A stretch of DNA of 64,000 nucleotides from Lachnospiraceae bacterium (GTDB lineage: Bacteria; Bacillota; Clostridia; Lachnospirales; Lachnospiraceae), in assembly GCA_017448245.1 (NCBI GenBank), contig JAFSLV010000047.1, forward strand, positions 1-64,000, read 5' to 3'. Within the stretch, counting starts at the first letter, position 1. Each line of letters opens with the position of its first letter. Positions 16,180 through 23,398 of the stretch are shown piece by piece. The translations under genes were made by a program, and so were the position numbers. The notes under the pieces were generated by a model. It ran no database searches. It worked only from the letters and a program-made list of their open reading frames with translations, and had not been told where the DNA came from.

Positions 16180-17664
16180 CTATCCGTGGAAAAGTTTCGA
16201 TGTCTGGTATCTCGGCTCGCAGGTCAGATGAACCTTGAGCTTGTGAAAGGTATTTTCGTCGGTCTGCGAGAGGATGACGGAGGAGTGCACCTCGCAGCCC
16301 TCGAGCCTGTCGAGCTGTTGCAGGGCCTTGTCCGCATCGGGATTGGTCGTCGCACAGATCGTAAGCGCGATCAGCACCTCGCCGATGTGCATATGCGGAT
16401 TGTGATTGCCCAGATGCTCCACCTTGAGCTTGTGAATCGGTTCGATGATCGAGGCGTCCATGAGTTCCAGGTCTTCATCGAGCCCCGCAAGGGCCTTTAA
16501 GGCATTTAATACCATCGCGCTCGATGCCCCCATGAGGGACGAGGTCTTGCCGGTGATGATCCGTCCGTCCGGCAGCTCGATCGCGGCAGCCGGGCCTCCC
16601 GTGGTTTCATCCTTGAGATTGGCGGCGGCGACCACCGGACGGTCCTGCACGCTGATCTCCGCCTTTTTCATCAGGAGATCCAGCTTGTCGATGCCGCTTT
16701 GCACATCCGATCCCCTTCTTTGCTCGCAGCGTTCCTTATAATACCTGCGAATGATCTCCTGTCGGGCCGAGCGCTGCACCGCCTCGTCATCCGTGATGCA
16801 GGCCCGGATCATATTGACGCCCATATCGGTCGGCGACTGGTAGGGCGACTCTCCGTAGATCTTTTTGAACATCTCGTTGAGCACCGGAAAAACGGCGACG
16901 TCCCGGTTGTAATTGACCGCTTTTTCCCCGTAGGCCTCGAGATGAAAGGGGTCGATCATGTTGACATCGTCGAGATCGGCGGTCGCCGCCTCATACGCGA
17001 GATTGACGGGATGCGAAAGAGGCAGATTCCAGACCGGGAAGGTCTCAAACTTGGCATAGCCCGCTTTTATTCCGTGCTTATGCTCGTGGTAGAGCTGGGA
17101 AATACAGGTCGCCATCTTGCCGCTCCCCGGTCCCGGCGCCGTCACGACGACGAGCGGACGCCTGGTTTCGATATAATCGTTTTTGCCGTATCCTTCTTCG
17201 GAAATGATGAGCGGCACATCGAGCGGATATCCCGGGATCGTGTAATGCCGGTAGACCTTGATACCGAGCGACTCCAGTTTTTTCTGGTACGCCGACACGA
17301 TGTCGGAGGCATCGTACCTTGTGAGCACGACACTCCCCACGTAGAGCCCGTAGCCGTGAAACGCATCGATCAGGCGCAGCACGTCCATGTCGTAGGTGAT
17401 GCCGAGGTCGCCGCGGATCTTATTCTTTTCGATATCGGAGGTGTTGATGACGACGACGATCTCCACGTCGTCCTTGAGCTGGGCCAGCATCCGGATTTTG
17501 GAGTCTGGCTGAAAACCGGGCAGCACCCTCGACGCGTGATAATCATCGAAAAGCTTGCCCCCGAACTCCATATAGAGCTTGCCGCCGAACTGTGCGATCC
17601 TTTCCCTGATCCGCTCCGACTGGAGCTTCAGGTATTGCTCGTTGTCAAATCCAAGCTGTGCCAT
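16180..17664 (-). CDS. DUF1846 domain-containing protein
   Basis: 494 residues from ATG 17664, where the family normally starts (M-A-Q-L-G-F-D-N-E-Q-Y). It belongs to the DUF1846 family of Firmicutes, whose members run close to this length. A P-loop-like stretch T-A-P-G-P-G-S-G-K-M-A-T lies near residue 195 and is followed by a conserved K-F-E-T-F-P-V-W-N-L-P segment. The C-terminal part has M-G-A-S-S-A and H-N-P-H-M-H-I-G-E-V. No signal peptide or membrane helix is seen, so it is cytoplasmic. The biochemical function of the family is not established to my knowledge. It is monocistronic here. Confidence 0.92.
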   Translation of the reverse strand: MAQLGFDNEQYLKLQSERIRERIAQFGGKLYMEFGGKLFDDYHASRVLPGFQPDSKIRMLAQLKDDVEIVVVINTSDIEKNKIRGDLGITYDMDVLRLIDAFHGYGLYVGSVVLTRYDASDIVSAYQKKLESLGIKVYRHYTIPGYPLDVPLIISEEGYGKNDYIETRRPLVVVTAPGPGSGKMATCISQLYHEHKHGIKAGYAKFETFPVWNLPLSHPVNLAYEAATADLDDVNMIDPFHLEAYGEKAVNYNRDVAVFPVLNEMFKKIYGESPYQSPTDMGVNMIRACITDDEAVQRSARQEIIRRYYKERCEQRRGSDVQSGIDKLDLLMKKAEISVQDRPVVAAANLKDETTGGPAAAIELPDGRIITGKTSSLMGASSAMVLNALKALAGLDEDLELMDASIIEPIHKLKVEHLGNHNPHMHIGEVLIALTICATTNPDADKALQQLDRLEGCEVHSSVILSQTDENTFHKLKVHLTCEPRYQTSKLFHG

Positions 17665-17773
17665 GTACTTTATTTTACCACATCCGCGCGCTTTTTGCAC
17701 AGGATGCCCGCAGGGCACAGAGGAGACATTATCATTTTAACTTATACAAAAACCTAAATTTTTGGTGAAGTGG

Positions 17774-17802
17774 TTGACAAAATCCCATACGGGGAGTATG
17801 AT
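17774..17802 (+). promoter_or_regulatory. Sigma-70-type promoter of dps
   Basis: TTGACA (17774-17779), a 17-base spacer and TATGAT (17797-17802) give a near-consensus housekeeping promoter. Transcription should start near 17809, about 40 bases before the dps start codon. Confidence 0.85.
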
Positions 17803-17808
17803 TAGCGT

Positions 17809-17827
17809 GATACTGATAATCATTACT
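17809..17827. promoter_or_regulatory. Fur/PerR-like box overlapping the dps transcription start
   Basis: GATACTGATAATCATTACT matches 16 of 19 positions of the classical Fur consensus (GATAATGATAATCATTATC). It sits at the predicted +1, so binding would block initiation. Whether Fur or PerR binds cannot be told from sequence. Confidence 0.7.
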
Positions 17828-17848
17828 GATTTTGTAGGAGGTAGACTC

Positions 17849-18274
17849 ATGGAAAAACAACTCAATAAATTACTGGCGGATTTTGTCGTGGAGTATCATA
17901 AACTGCAGCATTTTCACTGGTATGTCAAGGGCAGCGACTTCTTTACCGTACATGCCAAGCTCGAGGAGTACTACGACGAGATCAATGAGGCGATCGACGA
18001 GGTTGCGGAGATCATGCTGATGAACAAGATGAAGCCCGCATCGACCATGAAGGAGTTCTTAAAGCTCTCCTCTATCGCGGAACCCAAGGGGGCGTTCACC
18101 TCGTCCGCAACCGTTTTTAAGGCGGTGCTTGCGGATTACAAGCATCTGCTCGACGAGGTCAAGGCCGTAAAGGCTGCTGCCGACAAGGCCAATAACTACC
18201 TTGTCTCCGCCAAGATGGACGACTACATCGGGATGTTCTCGAAGGCCATCTGGATGCTCGGCCAGACTGCATAA
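17849..18274 (+). CDS. dps: Dps family DNA-protecting/ferritin-like protein
   Basis: 141 residues from ATG 17849 behind TAGGAGG. The ferroxidase-site signature of Dps is present: H-K-L-Q-H-F-H-W-Y-V-K-G (His residues near 17-23), then F-T-V-H-A-K-L-E-E-Y-Y-D-E at about 33-45. Dps forms a 12-subunit shell that oxidises and stores iron and protects DNA from peroxide. The promoter, Fur/PerR-like box and downstream terminator make this a clean single-gene unit controlled by iron or peroxide. Confidence 0.95.
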   Translation: MEKQLNKLLADFVVEYHKLQHFHWYVKGSDFFTVHAKLEEYYDEINEAIDEVAEIMLMNKMKPASTMKEFLKLSSIAEPKGAFTSSATVFKAVLADYKHLLDEVKAVKAAADKANNYLVSAKMDDYIGMFSKAIWMLGQTA

Positions 18275-18298
18275 CCAAAAAAAACGCCAACAGTCTGA

Positions 18299-18325
18299 GG
18301 GGACGGCCGCGGCCGTCCCCTTTTT
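18299..18325 (+). terminator. Rho-independent terminator of dps
   Basis: A perfect palindrome GGGGACGGCC-GC-GGCCGTCCCC (18299-18320) is followed immediately by TTTTT. Confidence 0.9.
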
Positions 18326-18334
18326 GACCGGAAA

Positions 18335-18364
18335 TTGTCACCCTTTTCAGGTATGTGCTATACT
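18335..18364 (+). promoter_or_regulatory. Probable murC promoter
   Basis: TTGTCA (18335-18340), an 18-base spacer and TATACT (18359-18364). The predicted start lies about 25 bases ahead of the GAGGAG ribosome site and TTG start of murC. Confidence 0.6.
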
Positions 18365-18395
18365 ATAGAGACGCAAATTGTGAGGAGGCTTTGTT

Positions 18396-19808
18396 TTGGA
18401 AGAAACGGCTTATCAAATCGATTTTTCTAACCCCCTGCACGTCTACTTCATCGGCATCGGCGGCGTGTCCATGTCGGGGCTTGCACATATCTTAAGGGAC
18501 AAGGGCTTTACCGTGTCGGGTTCGGATCGTGCGGAGAGCGAGATGACGGACCTGTTACAGGGGCTCGGCATCACGATCCATATCGGACATGAGGCTTCGC
18601 AGATCCTCGACGCCTCCCCGAAGGTGGACCTCGTGGTCTTTACGGCCGCCGTCCATGACGACAATCCGGAATACGCGGCGGCAAAGGAAGCGCGGATCCC
18701 CATGATGTCGAGAGCCGAGCTCCTCGGACAGCTTATGAAGACGTACGAGATGCCGGTGGCGATCGCCGGTACCCACGGAAAGACAACAACGACCTCCATG
18801 GTGTCGGAGATCCTCTTGCAGGCGGACACTGACCCGACCCTCATGATCGGAGGCGTCTATCACTCCCTGGGCTCCAACATCCGCATCGGCCACTCCGCGC
18901 AGCTCGTCACCGAGGCCTGCGAATATACCAACAGTTTTCTGCATTTCCATCCGAAGCTCGCCTGTATTCTAAATGTCGAGGCCGACCACATGGACTTTTT
19001 CAAGGACCTCGACGAGATTTATGACTCGTTTCATAATTTTGCCAAGCTCCTTCCCGCGGACGGCGCCCTCGTCATCGGCGGGGAGATCGATGTCCTAAAA
19101 CGCATCACGCGGGACGTGAAGGCGCGGATCCTCACCTTCGGCGCGGCGGATACGGACGATTATCAGGCAACGGACATCACCTACAACGAAAACGGCAACG
19201 CTTCCTTTACCCTCGTAAGAAACGGGCACGATGCGGAAAAGAAGCCGTCTCTTGCCGTCACGCTCCGTGTTCCCGGAAGACACAATGTCTTAAACGCGCT
19301 CGCCGCCTTTGCGCTATCGGAACAGATGGGAATCGACGATGAGACGATCCTGAAAGGACTCTCCGCTTTTTCGGGTGCACACCGCCGCTTTGAAAAAAAG
19401 GGGATGTGGAGGGGCGTCACCGTCGTCGACGACTACGCGCATCATCCGACGGAGATCAAGGCGACGCTCGTTGCGGCCTCGCGTTTTCCGCACCGTGAGA
19501 TCTGGTGCGTCTTCCAGCCGCACACCTACACCAGGACCAAGGTCTTTCTGCACGCCTTTGCGACGGCGCTTGCGCACGCCGACCACGTCGTGCTGTTGCC
19601 GATCTATGCCGCAAGGGAGCAGGACATCTACGGCGTTTCGAGCGCGGACCTGCGCGACGAGATCCGCAGGCTCCACGGAGACTGCGTGCTACTCGAAAAC
19701 TTTGAAAAAGTCAAGAATTTTCTTTCTGAAAAATGCACGAAAGATGACCTGTTGATAACCATGGGGGCGGGGGATGTCTATAAAATCGGCGAAGAACTGC
19801 TTGCGTGA
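18396..19808 (+). CDS. murC: UDP-N-acetylmuramate--L-alanine ligase
   Basis: 470 residues with a TTG start at 18396, chosen for GAGGAG eight bases upstream and because it gives the usual N-terminus before the dinucleotide-like loop F-I-G-I-G-G-V-S-M-S-G-L-A. The ATP-binding Mur-ligase loop is A-G-T-H-G-K-T-T-T-T (near residue 125), and the C-terminal domain has D-D-Y-A-H-H-P-T-E (about residue 350). It adds L-alanine to UDP-MurNAc, the first step of peptide-stem synthesis in the cytoplasm. Other mur genes are not adjacent; the next gene is dnaD-like. Confidence 0.97.
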   Translation: MEETAYQIDFSNPLHVYFIGIGGVSMSGLAHILRDKGFTVSGSDRAESEMTDLLQGLGITIHIGHEASQILDASPKVDLVVFTAAVHDDNPEYAAAKEARIPMMSRAELLGQLMKTYEMPVAIAGTHGKTTTTSMVSEILLQADTDPTLMIGGVYHSLGSNIRIGHSAQLVTEACEYTNSFLHFHPKLACILNVEADHMDFFKDLDEIYDSFHNFAKLLPADGALVIGGEIDVLKRITRDVKARILTFGAADTDDYQATDITYNENGNASFTLVRNGHDAEKKPSLAVTLRVPGRHNVLNALAAFALSEQMGIDDETILKGLSAFSGAHRRFEKKGMWRGVTVVDDYAHHPTEIKATLVAASRFPHREIWCVFQPHTYTRTKVFLHAFATALAHADHVVLLPIYAAREQDIYGVSSADLRDEIRRLHGDCVLLENFEKVKNFLSEKCTKDDLLITMGAGDVYKIGEELLA

Positions 19809-19822
19809 TCGTGTTGTCCCCT

Positions 19823-19959
19823 TTTTCCACCGTCCGGGGGACGCCGCTTCGCACTTTGGCGGTGGATAAGACGGGGAAAGACGTGCCGCGTGAAACATGC
19901 CAAAACAATGGTTTTGCAAAAAAGGTCGCGAACTATCCACCGTATCCACACTGTCCACA
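19823..19959. promoter_or_regulatory. Cluster of DnaA-box-like 9-mers
   Basis: Three 9-mers lie end to end on the plus strand: CTATCCACC (19933), GTATCCACA (19942) and CTGTCCACA (19951). TTATCCACC lies on the minus strand at 19861-19869 and TTTTCCACC at 19823. Two of these differ from the TTATCCACA consensus by one base. The region precedes a DnaD/DnaI-type primosome operon. Confidence 0.5.
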
Positions 19960-20084
19960 TCCATTTTGCAAAATGCACTTTCGTAAAACCGTCCCCGTAA
20001 ATTTGTCGTTTTGCACCATTTTTTTTTGCTTCCCGCTGTGATAGAATGATCCCACATCAATGACCGGAGGGGTATTGGCAGTAT

Positions 20085-21197
20085 ATGTTGGGGAAGGTAA
20101 GAATCGCAAGCGGTAACGAGTCGGGAATAACGGCCGTCTCGAATGTGTTCATAGATACATTTATGACAGACGCCAACGACGCGCAGATCAAGATCTATCT
20201 GTATCTCTTACGCGCACTTCAGTCCGGGCGCGCCACCACGGTGCCGGAAATCGCGGATCATTTTAATCATACGGAAAGAGACGTCAAGCGTGCACTGCAG
20301 TTCTGGGAAAAGCGGGGACTCGTGCGTCTCGAATATGACGCCAAAAAGAGACTCTCCCAGATCTGTCTCGAGGATCTTTCGGAAAAGGAAGAGTCCTCTG
20401 CGGAAGCGGACGGCTTTGCGCAGGATCCGCCGGACGATGCGGCCTCCTTTGAGGAAGAGGCCGCCATCCCCAGGATCCCCGAAAAGCGTAAGTATTCCCC
20501 GATGGAAATGGCCAGGCTCTCCGAAGACAAGGCACTCTCCATGACGCTCTTTGCCGCGGAGCAGTATTTCAAACGTACCCTCTCCTCCACCGAAACGCAG
20601 ACCGTATTATATATCTATGAAGAGCTTGCGTTTCCCGTGGACCTGATCGATTATCTCTTACAATATACGGCGGAGAATGCCAGGGGACGCCTCGGTTCCT
20701 ATCTCGAAAAGACGGCGATCGCCTGGCACGGCGAAGGCATCCGGACACTTGCGGACGCCAAAAAAAGAGCGTCGCGTTATGACAGGCGCTTCTATGAGAT
20801 CATGCGCGCCCTCGGTCTGACCAATGCGCCGACCTCCTTTGAAGCAGAGTATTTTTCAAAATGGCTTTCGGTCTGGAATTTTCCGATGGACGTCGTGGAG
20901 GAGGCCTGCAAAAAGACGGTCTCCAACACGCAGTCGCACCGTGTGGAATATGCCGACGGGATTCTGCGCAAATGGTATGAGAAGGGCGTACACTCCAAAC
21001 CGGATATCGCAAGACTCGACGACGCACATCGTCAGTCCGGACAGGCAAAGCGTGCCAAAAAGAGCACGCAGGGCGAATCCGGGCAAAAGGCGTCCAAATC
21101 CGATGCACAGATCGATGCGCGCAACCGCTTCAACCGCTTTCAGCAGCATGACTATGATTTTGAAGATCTCAAGCAAAAGCTTGTCAGCAACAGGTAG
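20085..21197 (+). CDS. DnaD domain-containing primosomal protein
   Basis: 370 residues from ATG 20085, with CGGAGGGG upstream. The N-terminal winged helix (about residues 25-95, with T-V-P-E-I-A-D-H-F-N-H-T-E-R-D-V-K) is the DnaD/DnaB-type oligomerisation and DNA-binding domain. A Glu/Ser/Ala-rich linker follows, then DnaB/DnaD C-terminal repeats (about 155-225 and 255-310, including F-P-M-D-V-V-E-E-A). The tail is Lys/Gln-rich. Such proteins help load the replicative helicase with a DnaI/DnaC-type loader, which is the next gene, six bases downstream. Confidence 0.9.
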   Translation: MLGKVRIASGNESGITAVSNVFIDTFMTDANDAQIKIYLYLLRALQSGRATTVPEIADHFNHTERDVKRALQFWEKRGLVRLEYDAKKRLSQICLEDLSEKEESSAEADGFAQDPPDDAASFEEEAAIPRIPEKRKYSPMEMARLSEDKALSMTLFAAEQYFKRTLSSTETQTVLYIYEELAFPVDLIDYLLQYTAENARGRLGSYLEKTAIAWHGEGIRTLADAKKRASRYDRRFYEIMRALGLTNAPTSFEAEYFSKWLSVWNFPMDVVEEACKKTVSNTQSHRVEYADGILRKWYEKGVHSKPDIARLDDAHRQSGQAKRAKKSTQGESGQKASKSDAQIDARNRFNRFQQHDYDFEDLKQKLVSNR

Positions 21198-21203
21198 ACG
21201 CCG

Positions 21204-22166
21204 ATGGCACTGACGAACGCACAACACGATACCATCATGCAGGAATATGACCGTCTGCGCCGCACGCGCGCGCGGATGATCGCGCAGCGCACGGAAGAGG
21301 TCTACGCAAAGATTCCCCGCTTTCGGGAAATCGATCTGCTCATCCCGGAGGAAGGGGCGCGCGCCGGCATCGCCATGGTCGAGGGGCAAAAGGACGCACT
21401 GACACGCTTAAAAAGCATCTATACCGGCGCGTCGGATGAGAAAAGGAGACTTTTGGAAGAAAACGGTTTTCCCGCCTCCTATCTCGACGTTCCTTTTCAT
21501 TGCCCCGACTGTCAGGATACGGGCTACGTCGGGCAGACGCGCTGCCGTTGCTTTGAACAGAAAAAACATGATCTTCTGTATGCCTCCTCCGATCTGAAGA
21601 CCTTGCTTTCCACCAATAATTTCGATATCATGAGTGACAGTTACTTTGAAGGGGAGGATCTTGGCCGTTTCAAAAAAGCGCTCGCCCGGTGCATGCGCTT
21701 CATCGACGGCTTTCAGACGGAAGAAGGATACGGTAACCTCCTGTTCTTCGGTCCCGTCGGCAGCGGCAAGTCCTTTTTGTCGATCGCGACCGCGGGTAAA
21801 CTCATGGAACGCGGCGCCCTTGTGCGCTACTACAGTGCGGTGCAGCTGTTTGAAGAGCTCTCCGCCGCCACCTTTGACAGGGAAGCGGACCGCCCGAGGG
21901 GCGCCCTGACGCGCGAGCTGATCGATTGCGATCTTCTGATCATCGATGATCTCGGCACGGAGCTGACCAACGCCTTTGTATCGACGCAGCTCTTCCATCT
22001 GATCAACGAACGCGATCTGAAAAAGCACGCGACGATCATCTCCACCAACTTTGATCTCGACGAACTCAGGGCCCGTTACAGTGACCGCGTCTTTTCGCGG
22101 CTGGCCAAAAACTATACGATCTGCGAACTGAGCGGCAGGGACATCCGGCTGCTTCAGACGATTTGA
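21204..22166 (+). CDS. DnaC/DnaI-like helicase-loader ATPase
   Basis: 320 residues. The N-terminal half has a Cys cluster (F-H-C-P-D-C-Q-D-T-G then C-R-C-F), the zinc-binding part seen in DnaI-type loaders. The AAA+ domain has Walker A F-G-P-V-G-S-G-K-S-F (near residue 185), Walker B L-L-I-I-D-D-L-G-T-E, sensor I S-T-N-F and an arginine-finger region S-R-L-A-K-N-Y. It loads the DnaB-type helicase onto origin or forked DNA. The direct linkage to a DnaD-domain gene supports this over an IstB transposition role. No transposase is nearby. Confidence 0.92.
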   Translation: MALTNAQHDTIMQEYDRLRRTRARMIAQRTEEVYAKIPRFREIDLLIPEEGARAGIAMVEGQKDALTRLKSIYTGASDEKRRLLEENGFPASYLDVPFHCPDCQDTGYVGQTRCRCFEQKKHDLLYASSDLKTLLSTNNFDIMSDSYFEGEDLGRFKKALARCMRFIDGFQTEEGYGNLLFFGPVGSGKSFLSIATAGKLMERGALVRYYSAVQLFEELSAATFDREADRPRGALTRELIDCDLLIIDDLGTELTNAFVSTQLFHLINERDLKKHATIISTNFDLDELRARYSDRVFSRLAKNYTICELSGRDIRLLQTI

Positions 22167-22179
22167 AAGGACCGATCCC

Positions 22180-23382
22180 ATGCCACGTCGTCAGGAAAAA
22201 AGAGACCTCAATACCATCCCCGTCGGAACGCTCGGTATCATCCCTTTACGCGGATGCACGGAGCTGGCCAAACGTGTCGATTTCTATCTGGTACGCTGGC
22301 GCAAGGAACGCGAAAACGAGCATAAGGGCTCTCTTGCCTTTACCGGCTACGAAAGAGCTTCCTACCTGCTGAGCGCGGATGTTCCTCGGTTTGGCTCCGG
22401 CGAAGGCAAGGGCGTCATCAACGAATCGGTACGCGGCGATGACATCTATCTGCTGGTGGACGTGACCAATTATTCGGAGATCTATCAGCTCTTTGGCAAA
22501 GACAACCACATGTCTCCCGACGACCACTACCAGGATCTCAAGCGGATCATCGCGGCGGTCGGCGGCAAAGCCAGGCGCATCACGGTGATCATGCCGTATC
22601 TGTATGAGTCGAGACAGCACAAGCGCAGCGGCAGGGAATCGCTCGACTGTGCGATTGCGCTGCAGGAGCTTGCGCGGATGGGCGTTGACAATATCATCAC
22701 CTTTGAAGCGCACGATCCCAGGGTGCAAAACGCCATTCCTCTTCACGGCTTTGAAACGGTACGCACCACCTATCAGTTTATCAAGGGACTTCTTCTCAAT
22801 GTGGAGGGTCTTACCATCGACGCCGGTCACATGATGGTGATTTCTCCCGACGAGGGCGGTATGGGGCGCGCCGTCTATCTGGCCAGTGTTCTTTCCCTTG
22901 ATGTGGGCATGTTCTACAAGCGCCGTGATTATACGACGGTCGTGGACGGGCGCAATCCGATTCTTTCGCATGAGTTCCTCGGCACCAGCGTCGAAAGGAA
23001 GACCATGATCATCATCGATGACATGATTTCTTCCGGTGAGAGCATCATCGAGGTCGCGGTACAGCTCAAACAAAGAAAGGCCGGAAAGATCTTTGTCTTT
23101 GCGACCTTCGGTCTCTTTACGCATGGTCTGGAACAGTTTGACGAAGCCTTTGAAAAAGGTCTGATCGACCGGATCCTGACGACCAATCTGATCTATCAGT
23201 CACCGGAGCTGTTGTCGAGAGAATGGTATATCAGCTGTGACATGAGCAAATACATCGCCTATATCATCGACACGCTCAATCACGACGCGTCACTTTCCGA
23301 TCTTCTCAATCCGGTGGAACGCATCAACACACTGGTTGACCGGTACCGCAGGGGAATGCCGGACGAGGATCCGATCGACTAA
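22180..23382 (+). CDS. prs: Ribose-phosphate pyrophosphokinase
   Basis: 400 residues, about 80 longer than most bacterial enzymes because of an N-terminal extension and internal insertions. It has the family's R-R-I-T-V-I-M-P-Y-L-Y-E-S-R-Q-H-K-R loop and the PRPP-binding motif M-I-I-I-D-D-M-I-S-S-G-E-S near residue 285. The enzyme makes PRPP from ribose 5-phosphate and ATP for nucleotide, His and Trp synthesis. Start ATG 22180 follows AAAGGA. It is 13 bases after the helicase-loader gene and probably co-transcribed. It ends 16 bases from the convergent 853-residue gene. Confidence 0.93.
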   Translation: MPRRQEKRDLNTIPVGTLGIIPLRGCTELAKRVDFYLVRWRKERENEHKGSLAFTGYERASYLLSADVPRFGSGEGKGVINESVRGDDIYLLVDVTNYSEIYQLFGKDNHMSPDDHYQDLKRIIAAVGGKARRITVIMPYLYESRQHKRSGRESLDCAIALQELARMGVDNIITFEAHDPRVQNAIPLHGFETVRTTYQFIKGLLLNVEGLTIDAGHMMVISPDEGGMGRAVYLASVLSLDVGMFYKRRDYTTVVDGRNPILSHEFLGTSVERKTMIIIDDMISSGESIIEVAVQLKQRKAGKIFVFATFGLFTHGLEQFDEAFEKGLIDRILTTNLIYQSPELLSREWYISCDMSKYIAYIIDTLNHDASLSDLLNPVERINTLVDRYRRGMPDEDPID

Positions 23383-23398
23383 GGTCTTTGATCCTACC

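Noticed and set aside
22246-23124. 292-codon minus-strand frame over prs
   Set aside because: Antisense shadow of a clear gene; composition follows the complement of prs.
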